A stretch of DNA of 12,646 nucleotides. Origin: Prevotella sp. (lineage in GTDB: Bacteria; Bacteroidota; Bacteroidia; Bacteroidales; Bacteroidaceae). Each line of letters begins with the position of its first letter. Position 1 is the stretch's first letter. The position numbers and the translations under genes were made by a program. The notes beneath the pieces are model-generated. The model searched no databases. It had not been told where the DNA came from and saw nothing but the letters and a program-made list of their open reading frames with translations. Below, one piece after another: positions 1 through 9,269 of this stretch. The DNA is taken from contig JAJQAI010000053.1 of the NCBI GenBank assembly GCA_021203915.1, positions 1-12,646 on the forward strand, given 5' to 3'.

Positions 1-59
1 AACTTACTCTTCATAAAGAAAAAGTAGGTCGATTTAAGAATTAAATAAAAAATTTTTAA

Positions 60-91
60 TTTGCTATTATGGTAAAATTAGAGTAATTTTG
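60..91 (+). promoter_or_regulatory. Bacteroidota-type promoter for pyrG and the downstream plus-strand operon
   Basis: A TTTG box at 60-63 (the -33 element) is followed after 20 bases by TAATTTTG at 84-91, an exact match to the TAnnTTTG -7 element of the primary Bacteroidota sigma factor. Transcription should begin a few bases after 91, giving a leader of roughly 40 bases before the pyrG GTG at 136. An A6T5 tract at 47-57 lies directly upstream of the -33 box and could act like an UP element; this is inference. No riboswitch or attenuator hairpin is visible in the leader. Bases 1-59 otherwise hold no gene that I can support. Confidence 0.75.
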
Positions 92-103
92 CACATTGAA
101 GTA

Positions 104-1755
<1,652 letters not shown>

Positions 1756-1760
1756 GAAAA

Positions 1761-3653
1761 ATGGATAAGAATAAGATAATAGGTTTTGTCCTAATAGCCA
1801 TTCTTCTAATCGCTTATAGTTGGTGGTCTAGACCTTCTGAAGAGGAAGTTCGCCAGCGAAGAATTGATGACTCGTTAGTTGCTGCTGCTAAGGCTGAAGC
1901 TCAAATAAAGCACGAGGCTGATTCAATTTCTAAAGTAGAGGCCTTAAAGAGCGATAGCTCTGCTCTTTTTTATGGCTCGCTTGAGGGTGAGACTCATAAT
2001 ATTAAGCTAAAGAATCAAAAAGTTGAGCTTTTTGTTAGTACAAAAGGTGGAACAGTATCCAAGGCAATTTTAAAGGGATTTAAAGATATTAATGGGGAGC
2101 CAAACCTTACACTTTTTGACGAAAAAGATCAATCACTTAAATTTTATCTTGAAGGGAAGCAAACCAATATAAATACCTCAGAGCTATTTTTTGTTCCTTC
2201 AAATGTGACTGATTCCACGGTAACTATGACAGCTGATGCAGGTGAGGGTAAAAAGCTTATTTTAGATTATCATCTTGGACGAGACTATTTGCTAGATTTC
2301 TCACTTCGTACAGAAGGGATGCAAGGTATATTTTCGCCTAATTGCGATAAGTTGTCAATTGATTGGCAGGATATGTGTCGTCAGCAAGAAAGGGGATTCA
2401 CATTTGAAAATAGATATGCATCTTTAACCTATCACCTTAAAAAAGGAGGTACTGACTATCTTAACGTGACATCCGAAAAGACGGATAAGAAGATAGACGA
2501 GACAATTGATTGGGTAGCCTTCAAAAATCAATTCTTTAGTGTTTTGATGATTGCTGAGAAGGATTTTGGTGATAATTGCTTGATGACGAGTGTGCCTCAA
2601 GAAAAAGGTTCAGGATATCTTAAACGTTATGAGGCAAAGATGTCAACCTTCTTTGATCCTACAGGTATTAACCCCACACGCTTAGAATTTTACTTTGGAC
2701 CTAATGACTTCCGCTTGCTTCAACGTGTAGAAAAAGAGAGTACCTTTGGTAAAAATCTTCAACTTCAACGTCTAGTATATTTGGGTTGGCCTTTATTCCG
2801 TATTATAAACCGTTGGTTTACTCTTTATGTCTTTGATTGGCTTACACGTCTTAATATAAATATGGGAATCGTACTGATTTTGATTACCTTACTTCTTAAA
2901 CTCATTACATTCCCGCTAGTTAAAAAGAGCTATATGTCCTCAGCTAAAATGCGTGTTCTTAAGCCAAAACTCGATGAGGCTACCAAACAGTACGATAAAC
3001 CTGAGGATCAAATGCAAAAGCAACAGGCAATGATGGCCCTATACTCTAAGTATGGTGTTAGTCCACTTAGTGGATGTCTGCCGATGCTTATACAAATGCC
3101 TATTTGGATAGCAATGTTTAACTTTGTACCTAATGCTATTCAACTCCGTGGTGAAAGTTTTCTATGGATTAGTGACTTATCAACTTATGACCCAATAATT
3201 GAGTGGCACAAGAATATTTGGCTTATTGGCGACCACTTAAGCTTAACGTGTATTCTTTTCTGTAGTGCCAACGTACTTTACTCAATGATGAGTATGCGTC
3301 AGCAAAAAGATCAGATGGTAGGTCAACAAGCAGAACAACTAAAGATGATGCAGTGGATGATGTACATACTGCCTATAATGTTCTTCTTTATGTTCAATGA
3401 CTACTCCGCAGGACTCAACTTTTATTACTTTGTATCCTTGTTCTTTAGTGCAGCTATAATGTGGTTGCTTAGAAAGACTACTAATGATAAAAAACTCCTT
3501 GCTATTCTAGAGGCTAATTACAAGGAGAATAAGAATAATCCTAAGAAAGCATCTGGATTTGCAGCGCGACTTGAGAAAATGCAAAAGCAAGCCGATGAAA
3601 TGCGTCGCTTAAGGCAAGAGCAGATCAATAGTGGACAAAGGCCTCGTAAGTAA
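1761..3653 (+). CDS. yidC: Membrane protein insertase YidC (Oxa1 family)
   Basis: YidC inserts and folds inner-membrane proteins, alone or with SecYEG/SecDF/YajC. At 630 residues it has the long Gram-negative layout: an N-terminal membrane helix (about 5-20, IIGFVLIAILLIAYSWW), a large periplasmic domain (about 25-350), then the conserved Oxa1 core with helices near 365-385, 438-456 and three more up to about 570. The cytoplasmic hairpin with SYMSSAKMRVLKPKL and the SGCLPMLIQMPIWIAMF signature (from 437) are diagnostic. A basic tail (about 571-630, rich in Lys and Arg) probably contacts ribosomes. The hydrophilic-groove position that is Arg in E. coli (R366) aligns with K380 here. It lies 5 bases after pyrG and 23 before the peptidase gene. 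The ATG at 1761 follows an A-rich stretch, as is usual for Bacteroidota. Confidence 0.97.
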   Translation: MDKNKIIGFVLIAILLIAYSWWSRPSEEEVRQRRIDDSLVAAAKAEAQIKHEADSISKVEALKSDSSALFYGSLEGETHNIKLKNQKVELFVSTKGGTVSKAILKGFKDINGEPNLTLFDEKDQSLKFYLEGKQTNINTSELFFVPSNVTDSTVTMTADAGEGKKLILDYHLGRDYLLDFSLRTEGMQGIFSPNCDKLSIDWQDMCRQQERGFTFENRYASLTYHLKKGGTDYLNVTSEKTDKKIDETIDWVAFKNQFFSVLMIAEKDFGDNCLMTSVPQEKGSGYLKRYEAKMSTFFDPTGINPTRLEFYFGPNDFRLLQRVEKESTFGKNLQLQRLVYLGWPLFRIINRWFTLYVFDWLTRLNINMGIVLILITLLLKLITFPLVKKSYMSSAKMRVLKPKLDEATKQYDKPEDQMQKQQAMMALYSKYGVSPLSGCLPMLIQMPIWIAMFNFVPNAIQLRGESFLWISDLSTYDPIIEWHKNIWLIGDHLSLTCILFCSANVLYSMMSMRQQKDQMVGQQAEQLKMMQWMMYILPIMFFFMFNDYSAGLNFYYFVSLFFSAAIMWLLRKTTNDKKLLAILEANYKENKNNPKKASGFAARLEKMQKQADEMRRLRQEQINSGQRPRK

Positions 3654-3676
3654 TTTTATTTTGTCTTTTTTTACCT

Positions 3677-5845
3677 ATGAATAAGGCATTAATTATCTTT
3701 TCTTTGTTAATGGCGGTAAATAGCACTAAAGCCTTGGCACAAACTCAAGAGGAGTTTATTGGAAAGAACCTAATAACTTTGGATAGTGATTTAATGACTC
3801 CAGAGGCCCTATGGGCTATGGGGCGTATAGCTTCAGCTCAAAGCTCACCTGATGGAAAAAAGATTGTATATCAAGTTGGATATTATAGCAAAGAACAAAA
3901 TAAAGGACATCAAGTTCTTTATCTGATGGATTCTTTAGGTGGGGAGCCCACTTTACTTACCACAAGTTGTAAAAGTGAGAGTGATCCTCAGTGGATTGAC
4001 TCTGGTAAAAGAATAGCTTATCTTTTCGATGGTCAGCTTTGGTCAATGGCCGCTGACGGAAGTGATAAAAAGAGGCTTTCTAAGGAAGATGATGAGATTG
4101 AAGGCTTTTTATTTTCACCCGATTTTTCTCGTGTAATACTTATTAAAGAAATTCCCTATAATGATATAATAAAAAAGAATCCAGATGATCTTCCTAAAGC
4201 TACAGGAAGAAGAATCGTGGATATGAACTATAGACATTGGGATGAGTATGTTGAAACGATTCCACATCCATTTTTGTGCGATGTGAACTCCGATGGCGTT
4301 TCTTCCCCTGTTGATATCCTTGAAGGTGAGCCCTACGAATGCCCTTTAAAACCCTTTGGTGGTATTGAAGAAATTTCTTGGAGTCCTGATTCCAAATTTA
4401 TAGCCTATACGTGCAAACAAAAGACAGGTATTGATTATGCCGTGTCAACGGATTCTGATATTTTCCTTTATAATGTGGAAACAGGTGAAAAGACGAATCT
4501 ATGTAAACCTAACGACTATCAAGAGCCTAAGATTGATAATTCCAAGACAATGGAATTCCAAGAAGTCAACTCTAAAGAGAATCTAAAGAATAATCCTGGA
4601 TTTGATATGAATCCAGAATTTTCCCCAGATGGTAAATATATAGCATGGCAAAGTATGGCTCGTGATGGTTACGAAAGTGATCGTAATCGTTTATGCATCT
4701 ATAATCTATCTACAAAACAAAAGACTTATGTAACAGAAAGCTTTGACTCAAATGTAGATGAGTTTATTTGGGATAAAGATAGCAAAACTCTTTATTTTTT
4801 AGGAGTTTGGCATGGTTTGGAGAATCTATATAAAACCAACCTTGATGGTAAGATATTGCAACTTACTGATGGTTGGTATGACTATGGATGGATGCATCTT
4901 TTAGGTTCCACGGGTAAACTACTAGCTGAAAGACATAGCATGAGCGAGGCTCCCGAACTATTTATTGTAACACCATCAAATAAAGAGAAAGCCTCTAAAG
5001 TTGAGCAAATAACCTTTGAGAACAAACACCTTTATGACCAAATGACCTTTGGCAAGGTTCGTGAGCGTTGGACTAAGACCATCGATGGAAAGGATATGCA
5101 ATATTGGATTATTCTTCCTTCCCATTTTGATGAAGCAAAAAAATATCCTACGCTTTTATTCTGTGAGGGTGGACCGCAATCTCCTGTTTCACAGTTTTGG
5201 AGCTATAGATGGAATATGCAGATAATGGCTGCTAATGGGTATGTTATTATTGCGCCTAATCGCCGTGGTCTTCCAGGCTTTGGATCTGCTTGGAATGAAG
5301 AGATATCGGGAGATTGGACTGGCCTATGTATGGATGATTACTTAAGTGCTATTGATGATGCAGCAGAGAATCTTTCTTACGTTGATAAAGACCGTCTTGG
5401 TGCAGTTGGAGCTAGTTTTGGTGGCTTTTCAGTATATTATCTTGCAAGTCATCACGATGGGCGCTTTAAGTGTTTTATAGCTCATGATGGAGCGTTTAAC
5501 CTAGAGTCCATGTATACTGATACTGAAGAAGTATGGTTTAGTAATTGGGAGTATGATGATGCATATTGGAATAAGGACCTAACCCAAGATGCAAAAAGAA
5601 CATACGAAAACTCTCCCCATAAATTTATTGATGCTTGGGATACACCAATTCTTTGTATTCATGGAGAGAAAGACTATAGAATAAATGCAAACCAAGGTAT
5701 GGGCGCTTTTAATGCAGCTCGAATAAAAGGCATTCCAGCCGAACTACTTCTCTTCCCTGACGAAAACCATTGGGTTTTAAAACCACAAAATGGTATACTT
5801 TGGCAAAGAACTTACTTTTCTTGGCTTGATAGGTGGTTGAAATAA
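3677..5845 (+). CDS. dpp5: Dipeptidyl peptidase 5-like S9 family serine peptidase, secreted
   Basis: This is a prolyl-oligopeptidase-family enzyme predicted to remove dipeptides from peptide N-termini in the periplasm. A signal peptide (residues 1-21, cleavage after ALA) is followed by a beta-propeller (about 35-440, with repeated SPDGK-type blades) and an alpha/beta-hydrolase domain (about 470-722). The catalytic triad is S580 in GASFGG, D666 in HGEKDYR and H698 in DENHW. Segments such as KATGRRIVDMNYRHWDEYVE, ARDGYESD, GGPQSPVSQFWS and PDENHWVLKPQN closely match Porphyromonas gingivalis DPP5 as I remember it. That enzyme prefers Ala and hydrophobic residues at P1, so DPP5 activity is more likely than DPP4 (Pro at P1). 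The exact specificity is inferred. The 23-base gap after yidC has no terminator. The next gene encodes a transporter that may import the products. Confidence 0.9.
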   Translation: MNKALIIFSLLMAVNSTKALAQTQEEFIGKNLITLDSDLMTPEALWAMGRIASAQSSPDGKKIVYQVGYYSKEQNKGHQVLYLMDSLGGEPTLLTTSCKSESDPQWIDSGKRIAYLFDGQLWSMAADGSDKKRLSKEDDEIEGFLFSPDFSRVILIKEIPYNDIIKKNPDDLPKATGRRIVDMNYRHWDEYVETIPHPFLCDVNSDGVSSPVDILEGEPYECPLKPFGGIEEISWSPDSKFIAYTCKQKTGIDYAVSTDSDIFLYNVETGEKTNLCKPNDYQEPKIDNSKTMEFQEVNSKENLKNNPGFDMNPEFSPDGKYIAWQSMARDGYESDRNRLCIYNLSTKQKTYVTESFDSNVDEFIWDKDSKTLYFLGVWHGLENLYKTNLDGKILQLTDGWYDYGWMHLLGSTGKLLAERHSMSEAPELFIVTPSNKEKASKVEQITFENKHLYDQMTFGKVRERWTKTIDGKDMQYWIILPSHFDEAKKYPTLLFCEGGPQSPVSQFWSYRWNMQIMAANGYVIIAPNRRGLPGFGSAWNEEISGDWTGLCMDDYLSAIDDAAENLSYVDKDRLGAVGASFGGFSVYYLASHHDGRFKCFIAHDGAFNLESMYTDTEEVWFSNWEYDDAYWNKDLTQDAKRTYENSPHKFIDAWDTPILCIHGEKDYRINANQGMGAFNAARIKGIPAELLLFPDENHWVLKPQNGILWQRTYFSWLDRWLK

Positions 5846-5892
5846 AAATTCTGCTTTCTTTTGGCTATTGAAGGGATAAAAAATAACAGCAA

Positions 5893-7236
5893 ATGACTGA
5901 AATTATTAGAAAAAAATTAAGTGATTCTCGAGGCGCACGTTGGACGGCTTTAGTGATTGTAGCCTTCACCATGATGATGGGGTATTTTATCACCGATGTA
6001 ATGTCGCCACTGGAGGTGTTATTGACATTACCTAAGGCTGATGGTGGACTTGGACTTGGTTGGTCATCTACCGAATATGGATTCTTTTCAGGAGCTTATG
6101 GATACATAAATGTATTCCTTTTGATGCTTTTCTTCGGTGGAATCATCCTTGATAAGTGTGGTATCAGAATAACTGGTGTGATGAGTTCTTCACTTATGCT
6201 TGTTGGTGCACTTATTAAATTCTATGCAGTAAGTAATGATTTTGGTGGAACGCTTTTTGGCTTTCATACCCAGGTTGTTTTAGCTTCTTTAGGCTTTGCT
6301 ATTTTTGGTGTTGGTTGTGAGATAACGGGAATAACCGTCTCAAAGGTAATAGCCAAGTGGTTTACAGGTCACGAACTTGCCCTTGCAATGGGGGTACAAG
6401 TAGCTTTAGCGCGTCTTGGTACAGCTGCTGCACTTGCCTTATCACTACCTATGGCAAAACATTTTAATACCATTGGTGCTCCAGTACTTTTCGGCGCTGT
6501 TTGCTTACTGATAGGACTTATAGCCTTTATAGGTTATACCTTTATGGATAAAAGGCTTGATTCCTCAACAGTGGCAAGTGAAGAATCTCAAGAGGATGAT
6601 GGCTTTAAAATATCTGATTTAAAGTTTATTTTTACCAACAAAGGTTTTTGGCTTATTACGCTTTTATGTCTAATGTTTTATAGTGGGGTTTTCCCATTCT
6701 TAAAGTTCGCTGCCAACCTAATGATTGTTAAGTATAACGTTCCTCAGGACATGGCGGGTTCAATTCCAGCCTTACTTCCCTTTGGTACTATATTTTTAAC
6801 ACCGCTTTTTGGAACTATATACGATAGGATTGGACGTGGAGCGACGCTAATGATAATAGGCTCGGTAATGCTCACATGTGTACATATACTTTTCGCCCTT
6901 CCTATACTTTCCTATGGATGGTTTGCTATAATTGTAATGATAGTTTTAGGTATAGCCTTTTCACTTGTTCCAAGTGCTATGTGGCCTTCTGTCCCAAAGA
7001 TTATACCTATGCGACAATTAGGTTCAGCTTATGCAATTATTTTCTATATCCAAAACATTGGTCTTTCGCTTGTACCACTTCTAATGGGATGGGTAAAGGA
7101 TAAATATAATGATTATACTCTTATGATGTCGATTTTTGCTTTGTTTGGTCTAGTGGCTATTATAATTGCTATAACACTCCGTCATGAGGATAAAATCAAA
7201 GAGTATGGTCTTGAAAAGGCAAATATTAAGAAATGA
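5893..7236 (+). CDS. MFS transporter, MFSD1-like, candidate dipeptide carrier
   Basis: A 447-residue inner-membrane carrier with about 12 hydrophobic segments and a soluble central loop (about 217-245), typical of the Major Facilitator Superfamily. Several stretches resemble human MFSD1, a lysosomal dipeptide transporter: GHELALAMGVQVALARLG (MFSD1 GKELNLVFGLQLSMARIG), FYSGVFPF (YYVAVFPF), and ALWP/AMWP followed by QLGSAYAIIFYIQNIGL (QLGTAYGFMQSIQNLGL). E143 and R174 occupy the positions, 31 residues apart, of MFSD1 E150 and R181, which I recall as dipeptide-binding residues. The upstream neighbour is a dipeptide-releasing peptidase 47 bases away, which fits peptide uptake. The downstream DUF4861 gene may overlap by ATGA. 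DUF4861 genes often sit in pectin or uronate loci, so a sugar-acid substrate is the main alternative. MFS membership is certain; the substrate is inferred. Confidence 0.9.
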   Translation: MTEIIRKKLSDSRGARWTALVIVAFTMMMGYFITDVMSPLEVLLTLPKADGGLGLGWSSTEYGFFSGAYGYINVFLLMLFFGGIILDKCGIRITGVMSSSLMLVGALIKFYAVSNDFGGTLFGFHTQVVLASLGFAIFGVGCEITGITVSKVIAKWFTGHELALAMGVQVALARLGTAAALALSLPMAKHFNTIGAPVLFGAVCLLIGLIAFIGYTFMDKRLDSSTVASEESQEDDGFKISDLKFIFTNKGFWLITLLCLMFYSGVFPFLKFAANLMIVKYNVPQDMAGSIPALLPFGTIFLTPLFGTIYDRIGRGATLMIIGSVMLTCVHILFALPILSYGWFAIIVMIVLGIAFSLVPSAMWPSVPKIIPMRQLGSAYAIIFYIQNIGLSLVPLLMGWVKDKYNDYTLMMSIFALFGLVAIIIAITLRHEDKIKEYGLEKANIKK

Positions 7237-7268
7237 AAAAAATTAAACTCCTTAAAAATCAAATACCT

Positions 7269-8507
7269 ATGAAAAAAGCATTAATTTGTTTCGCCTTATC
7301 TGCCGTAGCTATTATTGCCTCAGGACAGAAAACGCTTGAAGTAATGGTGGAGAACCCATCTTCCACACAAAAAATGGATGCTCCTGTGGTGCTTAAACTT
7401 GATTCCTACGGTATGGATGTTAAGTCAGCACTTGTCAGTCTTGATGGTAAAGAAATACCTTGTCAGCTAGATGATATTAATATGGACGAGAAAATGGATG
7501 AACTCTGTTTTTTAGCTGACATAGATAAAAAAACAACTAATAAGTATATAGTAACTCTTTATGATACGGGTACTCAAAAAGAATACACGCCAAGAGTGTT
7601 TGCTGAGTTACTTATTCGTAATAACAAAGTGAAGGAAGCCAACAAGCAAGATCTTTTCGTATCTAGTCTTATAGTTGAAAAGGGTGTTAATCCTTATTCT
7701 ATGATTCATCATCATGGTATAGCCTTTGAAAGTGAATTGACAGCTTTTAGGGTTTATTTTGATAATCGTCAAACTGTTGACCTTTATGGAAAATTCAATA
7801 AACAGCTTGAGCTTCAGCAAACGCAGTTCTATCCAAGTGAGGAGCAAAAAGCTGAAGGTTTTGGCGATGATGTCCTTTGGGTTGGTGCTACTTTTGGACT
7901 CGGTGCTTTAAGAGGATGGGATGGAAGCAAGCAGACAATGCTTGACGATGTATTCCGTCGTGGTCAAAGAGTTGTATCAACAGGTCCCCTAAGAGCTATT
8001 GTCCAAATTATGGATTATGGATGGGTACCTAAAGAAGGCGATGAGCCAATAGATATGATTGAAACCTATACCATTTATGGTGGAGATCGTGCTTGTGATG
8101 TTGATATTAAGTTTGGAAAACCTGCCAGTGGTTATTTATTTGCTACTGGTCTTGTAAACGTCAAGAATTCTCAAGAATTTTCTGACAAAGATGGTCTTCG
8201 TGGCTGTTGGGGAACTGATTGGCCAGCTGGAGAACCAAAGGAAACAAGCCCTGCAACTTACAAACAAGAAACCGTTGGCTTAGGTATATATGTTCCAAGA
8301 GAATATATTGCAAGCGAAGAGGCAGCCAATAAAGACGAATATACTTATGTAGTTAAGACAGATACTGACAATCTACATTACAAGATAACTTTTGCAAGCG
8401 ATAATGAAAACTTTGGGTATCACTCTGAAAAAGAGTGGTTCGATTATCTAAAGGCTTGGAAACAGAATATTGAAGAGCCTTTAAAGGTTAGTGTTACTGA
8501 AAAATAA
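7269..8507 (+). CDS. Secreted DUF4861-family protein
   Basis: About 412 residues from the start chosen here. The N-terminus MKKALICFALSAVAIIASG is a signal peptide with probable cleavage before QKTLEV, placing it in the periplasm or beyond; there is no lipobox. The rest matches DUF4861 as I recognise it, a beta-rich family often found in Bacteroidota polysaccharide loci, especially pectin/uronate ones, with no function I can assign. Visible marks are the HHHG motif (about residues 147-150 from this start), ALRGWDG and RGCWGTDWPAG. A start at 7233 would overlap the MFS stop as ATGA and add 12 residues (MKKIKLLKNQIP). I prefer ATG 7269 because it gives a standard signal peptide and its context TACCTATGAA is repeated at the dpp5 start. 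No carbohydrate enzyme is nearby, so its link to the peptidase/transporter pair is unexplained. A terminator follows. Confidence 0.85.
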   Translation: MKKALICFALSAVAIIASGQKTLEVMVENPSSTQKMDAPVVLKLDSYGMDVKSALVSLDGKEIPCQLDDINMDEKMDELCFLADIDKKTTNKYIVTLYDTGTQKEYTPRVFAELLIRNNKVKEANKQDLFVSSLIVEKGVNPYSMIHHHGIAFESELTAFRVYFDNRQTVDLYGKFNKQLELQQTQFYPSEEQKAEGFGDDVLWVGATFGLGALRGWDGSKQTMLDDVFRRGQRVVSTGPLRAIVQIMDYGWVPKEGDEPIDMIETYTIYGGDRACDVDIKFGKPASGYLFATGLVNVKNSQEFSDKDGLRGCWGTDWPAGEPKETSPATYKQETVGLGIYVPREYIASEEAANKDEYTYVVKTDTDNLHYKITFASDNENFGYHSEKEWFDYLKAWKQNIEEPLKVSVTEK

Positions 8508-8532
8508 AAAGAGTAATCTTTGAGTATACTAG

Positions 8533-8570
8533 TGAGATAGGGAAGAGAATTTTTCTTATCTCATTTTTTT
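8533..8570 (+). terminator. Rho-independent terminator of the plus-strand operon
   Basis: A 31-base hairpin (8533-8563) pairs over up to 14 base pairs, three of them G-U, around a GAA loop, and is followed by seven T (8564-8570). The stem begins TGAGATAG and ends CTTATCTCA. It lies in the 62-base convergent gap, and its last T is also the first base of the DUF2461 stop codon complement. On the minus strand the three G-U pairs become A-C mismatches and there is no U tract, so it should act mainly on plus-strand transcripts. Confidence 0.88.
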
Positions 8571-9268
8571 CACTCATAATCATCAATGACAGCGTTGATA
8601 AAGTCCATCATGGGCTTTCCAACTTTGAAAATCTTAACCATTCCTTCTAGCCAAGAATCCCCCTCATAAAACTCATCACTTACCTTTTTCCAGCAACAAT
8701 AGTCCTTCATCTTAAGATACTGGATGAATTCATAATCGAGTGGAAAACCTTTTGGACAGCTCTTAAGCCTTTCAAGACCAAAGCCTTTTGGGGAGTCCCA
8801 ATCACCGCAACCTACTTTACCAAAATTCTTTAGAAATTCACGGCTTTCAACTATTTTTCTCCACTTTTGGATGTTTCCCATAATCTCATTTCTACATGAG
8901 GTTAGAATATTTGTCGGTAGCCAATAATTGCCACATGCTACTAGACAATGATCGGGCTCTAAATGAATATAATAGCCACCATGAAGATTCTTTTTCCCAT
9001 GTGAGGCAATGTATGCCCCTAGATGGGTTTTGTAGGGTGATTTATCTAAAGAAAACCTCGTGTCTCTACTGAATCTATACATTGCATCCTTTGCCCTAAT
9101 ATGCTTAATTGAAGAATCGAATTCTGCAATCCTAACTATGGCCTCGGTAATAGCATTTTCAAAGTCTGCCCTTATAATATCGTACTCATCCTTATGAGAG
9201 TGAAACCACTCTCGATTATTGTTCTTAGAAATATCGCGCAAAAATTTTAGTATCCTTAAGGCCTGCAT
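8570..9268 (-). CDS. DUF2461 family protein
   Basis: A 232-residue soluble protein, close to the usual family length. It carries the family marks NREWF (18-22), YRFSRDTRFSLDKSPYKT (64-81) and GGYYIHLEPD (97-106). The charged, highly conserved Arg/Asp/Lys block suggests a catalytic or phosphate-binding site, but no activity is established that I know of. No signal peptide or membrane helix is visible, so it should be cytoplasmic. Its ATG is one base after the nth stop (TAA-T-ATG), so translation is probably coupled to endonuclease III. It is the last gene of the minus-strand cluster. No terminator with a U tract follows on its own strand. Confidence 0.9.
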   Translation of the reverse strand: MQALRILKFLRDISKNNNREWFHSHKDEYDIIRADFENAITEAIVRIAEFDSSIKHIRAKDAMYRFSRDTRFSLDKSPYKTHLGAYIASHGKKNLHGGYYIHLEPDHCLVACGNYWLPTNILTSCRNEIMGNIQKWRKIVESREFLKNFGKVGCGDWDSPKGFGLERLKSCPKGFPLDYEFIQYLKMKDYCCWKKVSDEFYEGDSWLEGMVKIFKVGKPMMDFINAVIDDYE

Positions 9269-9269
9269 A

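Noticed and set aside
3654-3676. T-rich gap after yidC as a terminator or new promoter
   Set aside because: There is no hairpin before the T run, and the nearest promoter-like string (TAATTTTA) lacks the final G and a correctly spaced -33 TTTG box.
5846-5892. Gap between the peptidase and MFS genes as a promoter or terminator
   Set aside because: Only a very short, imperfect inverted repeat (TGCT/AGCA) is present, with no U tract and no TAnnTTTG element, so readthrough is the simplest view.
6876-7103. Second plus-strand frame inside the MFS gene
   Set aside because: It overlaps a well-conserved part of the transporter in another frame and reads as a low-complexity, Cys/Tyr/Phe-rich shadow.
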